Source: Blastochloris sulfoviridis
GTDB lineage: Bacteria; Pseudomonadota; Alphaproteobacteria; Rhizobiales; Xanthobacteraceae
Direction of reading: 5' to 3'
DNA: 64,000 nt
Assembly: GCF_008630065.1 (NCBI RefSeq)
Contig: NZ_VWPL01000013.1
Coordinates: forward strand, 43,818-107,817
Below are positions 1 to 9,915 of the stretch, piece by piece. How positions within the stretch are numbered: position 1 is the stretch's first letter; each line of letters begins with the position of its first letter. The position numbers and the translations under genes were made by a program. The notes under the pieces are model-generated. The model searched no databases and was not told the DNA's origin. It saw only the letters and a program-made list of their open reading frames with translations.

Positions 1-109
1 TGGTCATGATGTCGGTCTCGCCGCGATCGGCGGAGGACACCAGCACCACCGGGCCCGGTTCGAGAAAGCGCCGCACCTCGCTGACCGGGACGTCGATCTT
101 GCGCGACAT
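1..109 (-). CDS. Flavin reductase family protein, N-terminal fragment
   Basis: Only the first 36 codons are inside the window; the rest lies before base 1. The visible start reads MSRKIDVPVSEVRRF, followed by a segment with PGPVVLVSS and ending DIMT. This resembles the N-terminus of DIM6/NTAB-type flavin reductase domain proteins, where a VLVSS strand and a (N)IMT motif contact FMN. Such proteins use NAD(P)H to reduce FMN or serve small-molecule oxygenases, but the substrate cannot be read from this fragment. A strong hairpin (127-162) lies just upstream of the start. Confidence 0.55.
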   Translation of the reverse strand, partial: MSRKIDVPVSEVRRFLEPGPVVLVSSADRGETDIMT

Positions 110-126
110 CGCCGCCTCACGGATTT

Positions 127-162
127 CACACGGCGTCCGGCCATGATGCCGGACACCGTGTG
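127..162. terminator. Strong 15-bp hairpin upstream of the flavin reductase gene
   Basis: Two 15-nt arms (127-141 and 148-162) pair with a single mismatch around a 6-nt loop. The hairpin lies 17 nt upstream of the flavin reductase start and about 110 nt beyond the stop of the upstream minus-strand gene. There is no T-tract, so it could be a terminator, an attenuator or a symmetrical operator. Confidence 0.4.
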
Positions 163-185
163 ACATCAAACCTCACCTCTGCCGG

Positions 186-270
186 AAACCGCTTCTCCGA
201 AACATCTGTTCGAAAAGGGATTTCCGGCTGTCGGGATACGGTTATCCGGCTTGATCAGCCGGAAACCGCA
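186..270. repeat. MITE-like palindromic repeat, partial copy
   Basis: This copy contains the family core: CCGGCTTGATCAGCCGG flanked by GGTT and AACC, plus the TTCGAAAAGGGATTTCCGG block. The same modules recur at about 2880, 11343, 17217, 22108, 44406 and 45960. Its right edge abuts the stop codon of the small gene ending at 271. Confidence 0.6.
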
Positions 271-705
271 TCACGGCTTCTTCTCGGCCGGCTCGCTCGC
301 CTCCGGTTCGGCGGCGGGCGCAGGCTCCGCCGGCGCTGCCGGTGTAGCGGACTCGGCCGGCAGCGCCTCCTCGATGGCGGGCTCGGCAACCGCAACGACG
401 GTCACCACCGTCGTCTCGGCCACCGCCTCGACCGTCTCCGACACGGCCGGCTCGACCACGATCGTCTCAGCCGCCGTCTCGACAGGCGGGGCCGGGTCCA
501 CGGCTGCGGCGGCCGGTTCGTCCGCCTTGACGGGAGAAGTCTCCGTCTTCGCCGCATCAAGCGCGGCGGCGCGTTCCTCCGCGGCCTGACGGCGCTCCTC
601 CTGGAAATTGGTCACCAGGAACCAGAACCAGTTGATCGGCCACCAGATGACCGGTCCTCGCCCCTCTTCCCACAGAATGCCTCTGCCCTTGAAGCTGTAT
701 GTCAT
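271..705 (-). CDS. Small Ala/Glu/Pro-rich hypothetical protein
   Basis: A 144-residue protein that I do not recognise. The start at 705 is preceded by GGAGG at good spacing and is better supported than further-upstream alternatives. Residues 1-35 are distinctive, with an aromatic run (WWPINWFWFLVTNF) that could be a short membrane-associated segment. Residues about 36-144 are low-complexity Ala, Glu, Pro, Thr and Val, probably disordered. This organisation, a short aromatic head with an acidic tail, occurs in small hypothetical proteins of Hyphomicrobiales, but no function can be assigned. The stop codon abuts a palindromic repeat. Confidence 0.55.
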   Translation of the reverse strand: MTYSFKGRGILWEEGRGPVIWWPINWFWFLVTNFQEERRQAAEERAAALDAAKTETSPVKADEPAAAAVDPAPPVETAAETIVVEPAVSETVEAVAETTVVTVVAVAEPAIEEALPAESATPAAPAEPAPAAEPEASEPAEKKP

Positions 706-1076
706 GCCGAATCCCTCCGCAACGGCGGCGGTAGTATAGCGCAGCAGTGCGACAAGCACAGCGACTCGAATGCGCCGGGTTTCCGCCGCCCGGCACCAGA
801 GCATGCCCGGCAAGACCGGAACCCGCCGCTGCGGAAGCGATGACGTGAGACGGAATCCGGCTGATCAAGCCGAAGCTTTGTCGTTCCGCCGGCAATACTC
901 CTGGCCGCGGGCAACCATATCTGCTGAAGTGCAGAGATTACGGATACAAATTTTCCTCGCCCGCAGATAATCGCCCCGCGATTCCCGCAAGCACGCGGAG
1001 CGAAGAGCTCTTGTCATGCGGCAGGTTTGATTGCGATCCGCCGACGAAGATCGTCCCGCACGCGCGGATAGTCGTC

Positions 1077-1253
1077 TTAACCTGCGGCAAGCCGGCGTTG
1101 AAGCTTCTGCATCGCCAGCCGTTCGAGGTCGGCGCGGGCGGCGGCGGCGGGCGCCATCACCACCACCTCAATGCCGGTTTCGGCATCAATGGCGGCCACC
1201 CGGACATAGGCGCCCATCCGGGAAAATTCGAACAGCACTTCGCGCTCGGCCAT
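1077..1253 (-). CDS. DUF6898 family small protein
   Basis: A 58-residue protein starting MAEREVLFEFSRMGAYV, preceded by GGAAGG. It has a beta-rich N-terminal half (FEFSRMGAYVRVAAID, GIEVVVMAP) and a short helical tail with LERLAMQKLQRRL. This matches my recollection of a conserved small alphaproteobacterial protein family (DUF6898) of unknown function. It lies 73 nt downstream of the L,D-transpeptidase gene on the same strand and may be cotranscribed with it. Confidence 0.6.
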   Translation of the reverse strand: MAEREVLFEFSRMGAYVRVAAIDAETGIEVVVMAPAAAARADLERLAMQKLQRRLAAG

Positions 1254-1326
1254 GTCGCCTTCCGCAACCCGGATACGCTGGCCGGGCACACGGCCCCCGC
1301 CCCGGCCGGCGCTGCCCCACTCGTCC

Positions 1327-2652
1327 TCAGTGGTCCGCGGCGATCTGGCCGCCCAGTCCGTCGCGGTTGTAGATGTCCTCGCGGAACTGAACCACGCCGT
1401 CCGAGGTCGCCCAGGCGGTGACGTACACCCAGTAGACCGGCACCGGCGCCACCGGCTTGGCATCGGCGCGCTCGCCCGAGCGGATCACCGAGTCGATCTG
1501 CGGCCGCGCCCATTGGCTGCCGGCGAGAATCCAGGTGACGAGATCGCGCACGTTCTGCACCCGCACGCAGCCCGAGGAGTCGAAGCGACGGTCCTCGCCG
1601 AACAGGTTCTTCTGCGGCGTGTCGTGCATATAGACGGCATGCTGGTTCGGCATGTTGATGCGCACCGAACCCATCGAGTTCTGCTCGCCCGGATCCTGGC
1701 GGAACTGGTAGTTCACCGCCTCTTCAGAGTACCAGTTGATCTGGCGAGGATCGAGCTCGCGTCCGCGGCCGTCATAGACCCTGATCTTGTACTTGGCCAA
1801 GTATTCCGGCTCGGCCTGCATCTTGGGGATCAGATCCTTGCGGATGATCGACACCGGCACGGTCCAGAACGGGTTGAAATTGACTTCCTGGATCTTGACC
1901 GACAGCACCGGCGAGGGCCGGTCCGGCTTGCCGACGATGGCGGTGTGGCGGGAAACCACCGCGCCATTCTCCACCGCCTCGAGCTGCGCAGCAGGAATAT
2001 TGACGGTGATGAAGCGGTTGCCAAGGAAGCCGGACATCGCCTTGAGCCGGCCGAGATTGGTCTCGAGCTGGCGCAGCCGCACGTCGGCCGGCACGTTGAG
2101 GGCGCGATAGCTGCTCTCGCGCACCACGCCGTCTGCCTGGAGGCCGTGACGGGCCTGGAAGCGGCGAACGCCGGCCTCGACATAGGAATCGAACACATCC
2201 GACACGCCGGCGGCCGGATCGAGGTCGCCGCTCGCGGCCAGACGCTGGCGCAGTGCCGGCACGGCCCGATGGCGCATGCCGACGCGCAGCCGCCCGGCCT
2301 CGGGCACCGTCGGCCAGCCGCCACGGGCGACGATGCCGGCATAGACCTGCAGCGCCTGCTCGGTGGCCGCGAGCGTTTGCGGCGACAGGGTCGGCAGCGA
2401 CGAGCGCGGCATCAGGATGGTGCGCGAGGCCGAATCGAACCCCTGGTTCCATTCGGCGCTGTCGGCCAGGGTCGCGTTCCGTTCCTCCTGGCCGAAGCCC
2501 AGGCCGAACCCCTGCGCCAGCACCGGCGAAGCGATCAGCCCGGCGCCAAGTCCGGCACCGAGACCGGCCAGCAGGCCGCGGCGGGACACCGAAACGGGCG
2601 ACAGGATGGCGGACAAACGAGACCCAAAAGGTTGGTCGGCGCGTGACGACAC
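1327..2652 (-). CDS. L,D-transpeptidase (YkuD domain) with peptidoglycan-binding domain
   Basis: A 441-residue periplasmic enzyme that cross-links or remodels peptidoglycan by 3-3 peptide bonds. Residues 1-47 form a signal peptide with a twin-arginine-like SRRGLLAG and an ASPVLAQ cleavage site. A putative peptidoglycan-binding segment lies around residues 140-190. The YkuD catalytic domain (about 213-380) contains YMHDTP (His343) and SSGCVRV with the nucleophile Cys362. The length and order resemble the LdtD/YcbB type. The gene follows an LdtR-like MarR regulator on the same strand. In Liberibacter an LdtR protein activates an adjacent L,D-transpeptidase gene (ldtP), so regulation by the neighbour is a reasonable inference. 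A small palindrome at 2723-2741 may be the operator. Confidence 0.9.
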   Translation of the reverse strand: MSSRADQPFGSRLSAILSPVSVSRRGLLAGLGAGLGAGLIASPVLAQGFGLGFGQEERNATLADSAEWNQGFDSASRTILMPRSSLPTLSPQTLAATEQALQVYAGIVARGGWPTVPEAGRLRVGMRHRAVPALRQRLAASGDLDPAAGVSDVFDSYVEAGVRRFQARHGLQADGVVRESSYRALNVPADVRLRQLETNLGRLKAMSGFLGNRFITVNIPAAQLEAVENGAVVSRHTAIVGKPDRPSPVLSVKIQEVNFNPFWTVPVSIIRKDLIPKMQAEPEYLAKYKIRVYDGRGRELDPRQINWYSEEAVNYQFRQDPGEQNSMGSVRINMPNQHAVYMHDTPQKNLFGEDRRFDSSGCVRVQNVRDLVTWILAGSQWARPQIDSVIRSGERADAKPVAPVPVYWVYVTAWATSDGVVQFREDIYNRDGLGGQIAADH

Positions 2653-2722
2653 GATGCCGGGCTCCGGATTGAAATCGCCGACGCCCGCGAAATTGCGGGC
2701 GAAGCGGGGGTGGACTATCGGC

Positions 2723-2741
2723 TTGTTTCGTTAACAAACAA
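2723..2741. promoter_or_regulatory. Candidate operator upstream of the L,D-transpeptidase
   Basis: A TTGTTT arm and an AAACAA arm are separated by 7 nt, in a locally AT-rich patch about 70 nt upstream of the transpeptidase start. Position and symmetry fit a dimeric winged-helix regulator such as the neighbouring MarR protein. The assignment is inference only. Confidence 0.35.
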
Positions 2742-3112
2742 AATGGCCATAACGGGGCGACCCCCGCGAAGAGTGCCGCCTGCGGCCTTCACCTTGGCGT
2801 GCACAGGCCGCGGTGCGTGCACGCCGGACTCCCTGCCACGAGGGCGTGCGCCTCACGGTTTTCGATTGGTCACCTGACCCTCCCGGAAACAGCCGCACTG
2901 GAAAACCATGTTCGGAAACCGGCCTCCCCAGGCCGGGATTCCCGGTCTCCGGTGCTGCAGGCCGAGGTTGCTGCCCTTTCGGAATGCACCGCTCCGCAAG
3001 CCGGAACAGGCCCTGAAGGCGTGCGCATTCGACGCGGCGGGCGGCAGCATGCCTCCAGTCAAGACAGAGCCGGCCAAGACGAATCCCATAGAGACGACCC
3101 CGGCCATAACGG
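2742..3112. other. Intergenic stretch between transpeptidase and ldtR with a degenerate repeat
   Basis: No convincing gene. About 2878-2960 carries a degenerate copy of the palindromic repeat family (CCCGGAAACAG, GTTCGGAAACCGG, GGCCGGGATTCCCGG). The remainder is unremarkable GC-rich sequence. Confidence 0.5.
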
Positions 3113-3145
3113 AACGGCCCCGATCCTCGTCGGATCGGGGCCGTT
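3113..3145. terminator. Perfect 14-bp stem terminator after ldtR
   Basis: Arms AACGGCCCCGATCC (3113-3126) and GGATCGGGGCCGTT (3132-3145) pair perfectly around a 5-nt loop, 28 nt past the stop of the MarR gene. In the gene's orientation the loop is followed by a purine/AT-mixed sequence and not a clear T-run, but the stem is strong. Confidence 0.7.
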
Positions 3146-3173
3146 CGCCGCAAGGCGTTCGATCAGAAGGCGA

Positions 3174-3686
3174 TTACAGCCGATAGAGGATCTGGTCGGT
3201 CCAGAACCGCTCGAGTCGCTGCAACGCCTTGTTCAGGCCGGCGAAATCGGCTGTGCCGATGCCGCCCACCTGCTCGATGGTCTTGATGTGCTTGGCATAG
3301 AGGCTGTCAATGATATCGCGAACCTCCCTGCCCTTGTCCGTCAGGCTGATGCGCACCGACCGCCGGTCGATCCGCGAGCGCTGATGGTGAAGATAGCCCA
3401 TTTCCACGAGCTTCTTCAGATTGTAGGACACGTTGGAGCCAAGATAGTAGCCCCTGGTGCGAAGTTCACCAGCGGTCAGTTCACTGTCTCCGATGTTGAA
3501 CAGCAGCAGTGCCTGCACGCTGTTGACGTCGGAGCGGCCTCGACGATCGAACTCGTCCTTGATCACGTCAAGGAGCCGGCGATGCAGTCGCTCTACCAGC
3601 GTCAGAGACTCGAGGTAGAGCGGACGAATCTCCTGGGCTCGCTCTCGTCGCTCGACGGGTTCTACCGTCTTCACTGCACTCTTCAT
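3174..3686 (-). CDS. ldtR: MarR-type winged-helix regulator, LdtR-like
   Basis: A 170-residue MarR-family DNA-binding protein. N-terminal helices (about 20-60, with LVERLHRRLLDVIKDEF) form the dimer interface. The winged helix-turn-helix spans about 58-125, with TAGELRTRGYYLGSNVSYNL as the recognition region and a DRRSVRISLTDKG wing. C-terminal helices complete the dimer. The GYYLGSN motif and placement upstream of an L,D-transpeptidase gene match LdtR of Liberibacter and Sinorhizobium, reported to control an L,D-transpeptidase and osmotic-stress tolerance. The gene is the first in its direction and ends at a strong terminator, so the transpeptidase probably has its own promoter. Ortholog assignment is from memory and context. 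Confidence 0.75.
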   Translation of the reverse strand: MKSAVKTVEPVERRERAQEIRPLYLESLTLVERLHRRLLDVIKDEFDRRGRSDVNSVQALLLFNIGDSELTAGELRTRGYYLGSNVSYNLKKLVEMGYLHHQRSRIDRRSVRISLTDKGREVRDIIDSLYAKHIKTIEQVGGIGTADFAGLNKALQRLERFWTDQILYRL

Positions 3687-3850
3687 TACGACGCCCCTTG
3701 TCTGCTGTAAGCACCGGTGTTTCCCGGTTTCACAGCAAATCTAGCTCTCCTTGCCTAAGGTTCGTCTTAAAGAATACCGTGAACAGTCGGTGAAATTTCC
3801 CAGCCTTGACGCGAGGTTTACGGGTTGTTTGCAATTGTACTATTCGGTTG

Positions 3851-4738
3851 TCAGGTACCGCGCAGGAAACGGATGATACCAGAGAAATCGCGTCCGCCCT
3901 CGCCGCTGCCGCAATAGAGGCCGTAGAGCTGGGCCACCGTCGCCCCCAGCGGCGTCGACGCGCCGGCCCCCGCCGCGGCATCCTGGGCAAGCTTGAGGTC
4001 CTTCAGCATCATCGCGGCGGTGAAGCCCGCGGCATAGTCGCGGTTGGCCGGCGAGGTCGGCACCGGGCCGGGCACCGGGCAGTAGCTGGTGAGCGACCAG
4101 CACTGGCCGGAGGATTTGGAGGAGATGTCGAACAGCTTCTGGGCGTCGAGCCCCAGCCGCTCGGCCAGCACGAAGGCTTCCGACACCGCCACCATCGAGA
4201 TGCCGAGAATCATGTTGTTGCAGATTTTCGCCGCCTGGCCGGTGCCGGGGCCGCCGGCGTGCACGATGGTCTTGCCCATCGCCTGGAGGATCGGCTCGGC
4301 GCGGGCGAAGGCCGCGTCCGGCCCGCCGACCATGAAGGTGAGCGTGCCGGCGGTGGCGCCGCCAACGCCGCCGGACACCGGCGCATCGAGCATGGCGAGA
4401 CCCTTGGCCTCGGCCTCCGCCGCCACGGCGCGGGCGGTTTCCACGTCGATGGTGGAGGAGTCGATCAGCAGCGCGCCGGGCGCCGCGGTGGCGATCACCC
4501 CGCCGGGCCCGAGATAGACCTCGCGCACATGACGGCCCGCCGGCAGCATGGAGACGATGATCTCGGCGCCGGCCGCGACATCGGCGGCCTTGGCCGCCGC
4601 GATGCCGCCCGCCGCGGTGAAGCGCTCCACCGCCGCCGGCACCGGGTCATAGCCGGTGACCCGATGGCCCGCCTTGAGCAGATTTGCCGCCATCGGTCCG
4701 CCCATATTGCCGAGCCCGATGAACCCGATGTTCGCCAT
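3851..4738 (-). CDS. mmsB: 3-hydroxyisobutyrate dehydrogenase
   Basis: A 295-residue NAD(P)-dependent beta-hydroxyacid dehydrogenase that oxidises 3-hydroxyisobutyrate to methylmalonate semialdehyde in valine degradation. The Rossmann motif GFIGLGNMGGPMA is at residues 4-16. The substrate-binding DAPVSGGVGGA motif and the catalytic lysine motif GTGQAAKICNNM (about 165-178) are both intact. Length is normal. It is the last gene of a minus-strand valine cluster that includes isobutyryl-CoA dehydrogenase and 3-hydroxyisobutyryl-CoA hydrolase, which supports this function over other family members such as glyoxylate reductase. Confidence 0.92.
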   Translation of the reverse strand: MANIGFIGLGNMGGPMAANLLKAGHRVTGYDPVPAAVERFTAAGGIAAAKAADVAAGAEIIVSMLPAGRHVREVYLGPGGVIATAAPGALLIDSSTIDVETARAVAAEAEAKGLAMLDAPVSGGVGGATAGTLTFMVGGPDAAFARAEPILQAMGKTIVHAGGPGTGQAAKICNNMILGISMVAVSEAFVLAERLGLDAQKLFDISSKSSGQCWSLTSYCPVPGPVPTSPANRDYAAGFTAAMMLKDLKLAQDAAAGAGASTPLGATVAQLYGLYCGSGEGGRDFSGIIRFLRGT

Positions 4739-4780
4739 GATGTATCCTCCCGTGGATGGTTTTTTTGTCGTTGGAATGGA

Positions 4781-5215
4781 TTAGCGGTCCGGCTTCTCGC
4801 GCAGCGCCAGCACCCTCAGCACCACGTAGCCGACCAGCAGCAGCGCGTAGAAGATGGTGAGCGGCACCTGCCCGCCATAGATCTGCGGAAACCAGATATC
4901 GAGCACCACCTGGGACATGCCGCCGATCAGCCACACCGCGGCGCCCCAGGCGGCGAGCAGCCACAGGCCGACGCCGGCCACAACATCGATGATGGCGAAG
5001 AAGATGGTGGCGATCTGCCAGGCCGGCGGCATGACCTCGAAGCGCACGCCGATGCCGTCGCCGACCCCGCACAGCAGCGACCAGTGGAACAGGCCCTTGA
5101 TCAGCACCAGCACCGCCACCGAACGCACGAAGATGGTGAGGCGGCGGGCCCACACCCCCTTCTCGACCAGCTTGTCGAGTTCGATCGGCGGATCGTGAAT
5201 CGGAATGTCGCTCAT
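4781..5215 (-). CDS. DUF6163 family four-helix membrane protein
   Basis: A 144-residue integral membrane protein with four predicted hydrophobic segments, at about residues 28-50, 68-88, 90-112 and 118-136. The N-terminal 25 residues are hydrophilic (MSDIPIHDPPIELDKL). The start at 5215 overlaps the stop of the upstream hydrolase by 4 nt (ATGA), indicating translational coupling. I associate it with DUF6163, a family of unknown function in Hyphomicrobiales. Its position between two valine-degradation genes is noteworthy, but no transport motif is visible. Confidence 0.75.
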   Translation of the reverse strand: MSDIPIHDPPIELDKLVEKGVWARRLTIFVRSVAVLVLIKGLFHWSLLCGVGDGIGVRFEVMPPAWQIATIFFAIIDVVAGVGLWLLAAWGAAVWLIGGMSQVVLDIWFPQIYGGQVPLTIFYALLLVGYVVLRVLALREKPDR

Positions 5216-6240
5216 AACGGCAACTCCCGGTCGAGCGGCGCGAAGTGGCGCTCGACATCGGCGGCCGAAACCGCATCGAGCGTGGGGGGATTCCAGCGCG
5301 GCGCGTTGTCCTTGTCGATGATCAGCGCGCGCACGCCCTCGTAGAAATCGTGGCCGTGGGCGAGGCGCGACACGATGCGGAACTCGGTGCGGATCGCCTC
5401 GGCAAATGACAGGGTCCGCCCGCGCCGCATCTGGCCGAGCGCGATCTTGAGGCTCGTTGGCGATTTGCTGCGGATGGTGGCGGCAAGCTCCGGCCCGGGT
5501 GCTTGGGCGCCATCGAGCCGGGCGAGAATCGCCTCGACGCTGTCGCCGGCAAAGCCGTCGTCGATGAGCGGACGGATGTCGCGCAGCGGCCCCGCGGCCG
5601 GCGGCAACGACCGCGACGCCACAGCGGCGTCGGCATGCTGACCGGCGGCGAGATCGGCGATCAGCGCCGGAAAATCGGCCGACCGCACCGCCGCCCGCAC
5701 CAGACCGAGGTCGGCGGCGTCGGCCTGATTCAGCCGCGCGCCGGTGAGCGCGCAATAGGTGCCGACCTCGCCGGGCAGGCGCGGCAGAGCGTAGGTCGCC
5801 CCGACATCGGGGAAGAAGCCGATGCCGACCTCCGGCATGGCGAACTGGAAACGGTCGCCGGCGACGCAGTGGCTGCCATGGATCGACACGCCGACCCCGC
5901 CGCCCATGACGATGCCGTCGACCAGCGCGACATAGGGCTTCGGGTAGGTCTTGATCCTGGCGTTGAGCAGATATTCGTCGTGCCAGAAGGCAAGCTGCTC
6001 GTCGAAGCGCCCGGCCTGGGCGAGATCGTAGAGCCGGCGGATGTCGCCGCCGGCACAGAAGGCGCGCTCGCCCGCGCCCTGCACCACGATGCAGCGAACG
6101 GCGGGATCCTCGGCCCAGAGGTCGAGCTGGCGGGCAAGCGCCAGCGCCATGGCGTGGGTCAGCGCATTCAGCGCCTTGGGACGATTGAGCGTGACGATGC
6201 CGGCGGCGCCGCGCTGCTCGAACAGAATCTCTGAATCCAT
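5212..6240 (-). CDS. 3-hydroxyisobutyryl-CoA hydrolase
   Basis: A 342-residue crotonase-fold enzyme. It probably hydrolyses 3-hydroxyisobutyryl-CoA to free 3-hydroxyisobutyrate and CoA in valine catabolism. The N-terminus LNRPKALNALTHAM is typical. The oxyanion-hole segments are ERAFCAGGDIRRLYDLA (about 54-70) and IVMGGGVGVSIHG. The catalytic region PEVGIGFFPDVGATY is present. The C-terminal region typical of the hydrolase subgroup (NPPTLDAV, VERHFAPL) distinguishes it from short enoyl-CoA hydratases. It is flanked by genes for the preceding and following steps of the same pathway. Confidence 0.88.
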   Translation of the reverse strand: MDSEILFEQRGAAGIVTLNRPKALNALTHAMALALARQLDLWAEDPAVRCIVVQGAGERAFCAGGDIRRLYDLAQAGRFDEQLAFWHDEYLLNARIKTYPKPYVALVDGIVMGGGVGVSIHGSHCVAGDRFQFAMPEVGIGFFPDVGATYALPRLPGEVGTYCALTGARLNQADAADLGLVRAAVRSADFPALIADLAAGQHADAAVASRSLPPAAGPLRDIRPLIDDGFAGDSVEAILARLDGAQAPGPELAATIRSKSPTSLKIALGQMRRGRTLSFAEAIRTEFRIVSRLAHGHDFYEGVRALIIDKDNAPRWNPPTLDAVSAADVERHFAPLDRELPL

Positions 6241-6250
6241 CGGGACTGTC

Positions 6251-6769
6251 TTAAACGTCGGGGGAACGGGCGGCGAGTGCTGCAGGATCGGCCGGCGGCC
6301 ACTCGACCGGCCGGGTCATGATGGCGTCGAAGTCGTAGGCGCAGGTTTCGGGGAACACCGAAAGGTCGAGGTCGGTCTCACCGGAGGCTTCGAGCCGGGC
6401 GGTTTCGTACGCATTGGCGAGCACCTCCGCCAGCACGCCTTTCAGGCCCGGATTTTCCCGGAGCACCCTGGCCGCGTTCTTGCGGTGGACGGCAATGCTG
6501 AGGGTCCAGCTGCGGGTGCGCTTCTCGGGCTGGAAATCCCATTTCAGGAGGTGCATCAGCACCAGCCGCAAGGCGCTTTCCAGCTTCCACTTTTCTGATT
6601 TGCCCAAGTCCTCGATCTCGTCGGCGAGGTGTTCGATGTCGAGCTCGCTCCAGCGCCCGGCGCGCAGCAAGGCTGCCTGCTCGAAGGCCCAGCTATAGGT
6701 GTCGTCCTCATAGCGCACGGATGCCGAGGACTGTTGGGCCTTGGGAGCCTTGTTCGCGACGTCGTCCAT
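6251..6769 (-). CDS. DUF29 domain-containing protein
   Basis: A 172-residue protein with the DUF29 signature: YEDDTYSWAFEQAALLRAG near the N-terminus, then LDIEHLADEIEDLGKSE, then LLMHLLKW-like and RSWTLSIAVHRKN segments. DUF29 proteins are common and of unknown function; some families sit near toxin-antitoxin loci. I chose the ATG at 6769; a GTG at 6790 falls inside a palindromic repeat and is less likely. It is only 10 nt upstream of the 3-hydroxyisobutyryl-CoA hydrolase and may be cotranscribed, although the role need not be metabolic. Confidence 0.8.
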   Translation of the reverse strand: MDDVANKAPKAQQSSASVRYEDDTYSWAFEQAALLRAGRWSELDIEHLADEIEDLGKSEKWKLESALRLVLMHLLKWDFQPEKRTRSWTLSIAVHRKNAARVLRENPGLKGVLAEVLANAYETARLEASGETDLDLSVFPETCAYDFDAIMTRPVEWPPADPAALAARSPDV

Positions 6770-6790
6770 CAGGCGCCTCTCTTTCTTCAC

Positions 6791-9383
<2,593 letters not shown>

Positions 9384-9915
9384 GTTGCCGCGAGCGGGCG
9401 GAATAGCGTCAGCGTATTCCGCCTCTTCGCGGTGAGCGCCTTCGCAGCCGGCTCGGCAGCGGGCGGTGCAATACGCTTCGCTATTGCACCCTACGGCTTC
9501 GGCTGCTTCGGCCGGAAACCGTATCATTCTCCGCAAAAAAACCCCGCGATGGCTTCGACCATCCCGGGCGCCAGCGGCAGCGCGGGATCGCCATAGGCGG
9601 CGCGGTCGCCCGGCGCCGCCTTCAGCGCTTCGTTCATTCCCCGGATCGTCACCAGCCGCACCGCCGGGCAGTCATCGCGACTTACCTTCCTACCGCCCAG
9701 ACATAAAGCGCCGGTTTGCGGCGAGGTTAGGCATATTTTCTTTGAAGGTGGACACAAGTCAATGTTCCGCCACCCCTCCCTATTCCCGATCGACTCAAAA
9801 TAAACACGTTTGAGTCAATCGCTGATCACAGTTGATCGCCAGCATCTGATCAGCCCGGATCCACACGCCGCGGATGTTCGACACCTTTTGTATATCCGAA
9901 TAGGGAAAATAACAG
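9384..9915. other. Intergenic stretch between hemB and the CAP-RTX gene
   Basis: The stretch contains a GC-rich tail after hemB, a repeat fragment near 9505-9536 and the hydrolase remnant. The last 200 nt are AT-richer, with an inverted repeat GACTCAAA (9792-9799) / TTTGAGTC (9809-9816). The AT-rich part probably contains the promoter of the secreted protein gene; the inverted repeat could be an operator. Confidence 0.5.
9524..9670 (-). pseudogene. C-terminal remnant of an alpha/beta hydrolase
   Basis: The minus-strand reading frame has VRLVTIRGMNEALKAAP followed by LPLAPGMVEAIAGFF and a stop at 9524. This pattern is the C-terminus of a family of alpha/beta hydrolases, in which the corresponding segment is usually GMNHVLK with the catalytic His. 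Here the His position reads Glu and no hydrolase body precedes it, so it looks like a decayed remnant. The stop lies within a fragment of the palindromic repeat. A genuine short gene is possible but less likely. Confidence 0.4.

Noticed and set aside
2853..3107. An 84-codon minus-strand frame beginning with a signal-peptide-like MAGVVSMGFVLAGS segment
   Set aside because: It starts directly after the terminator of ldtR and its second half consists of a degenerate palindromic repeat, so it is probably not a real gene.
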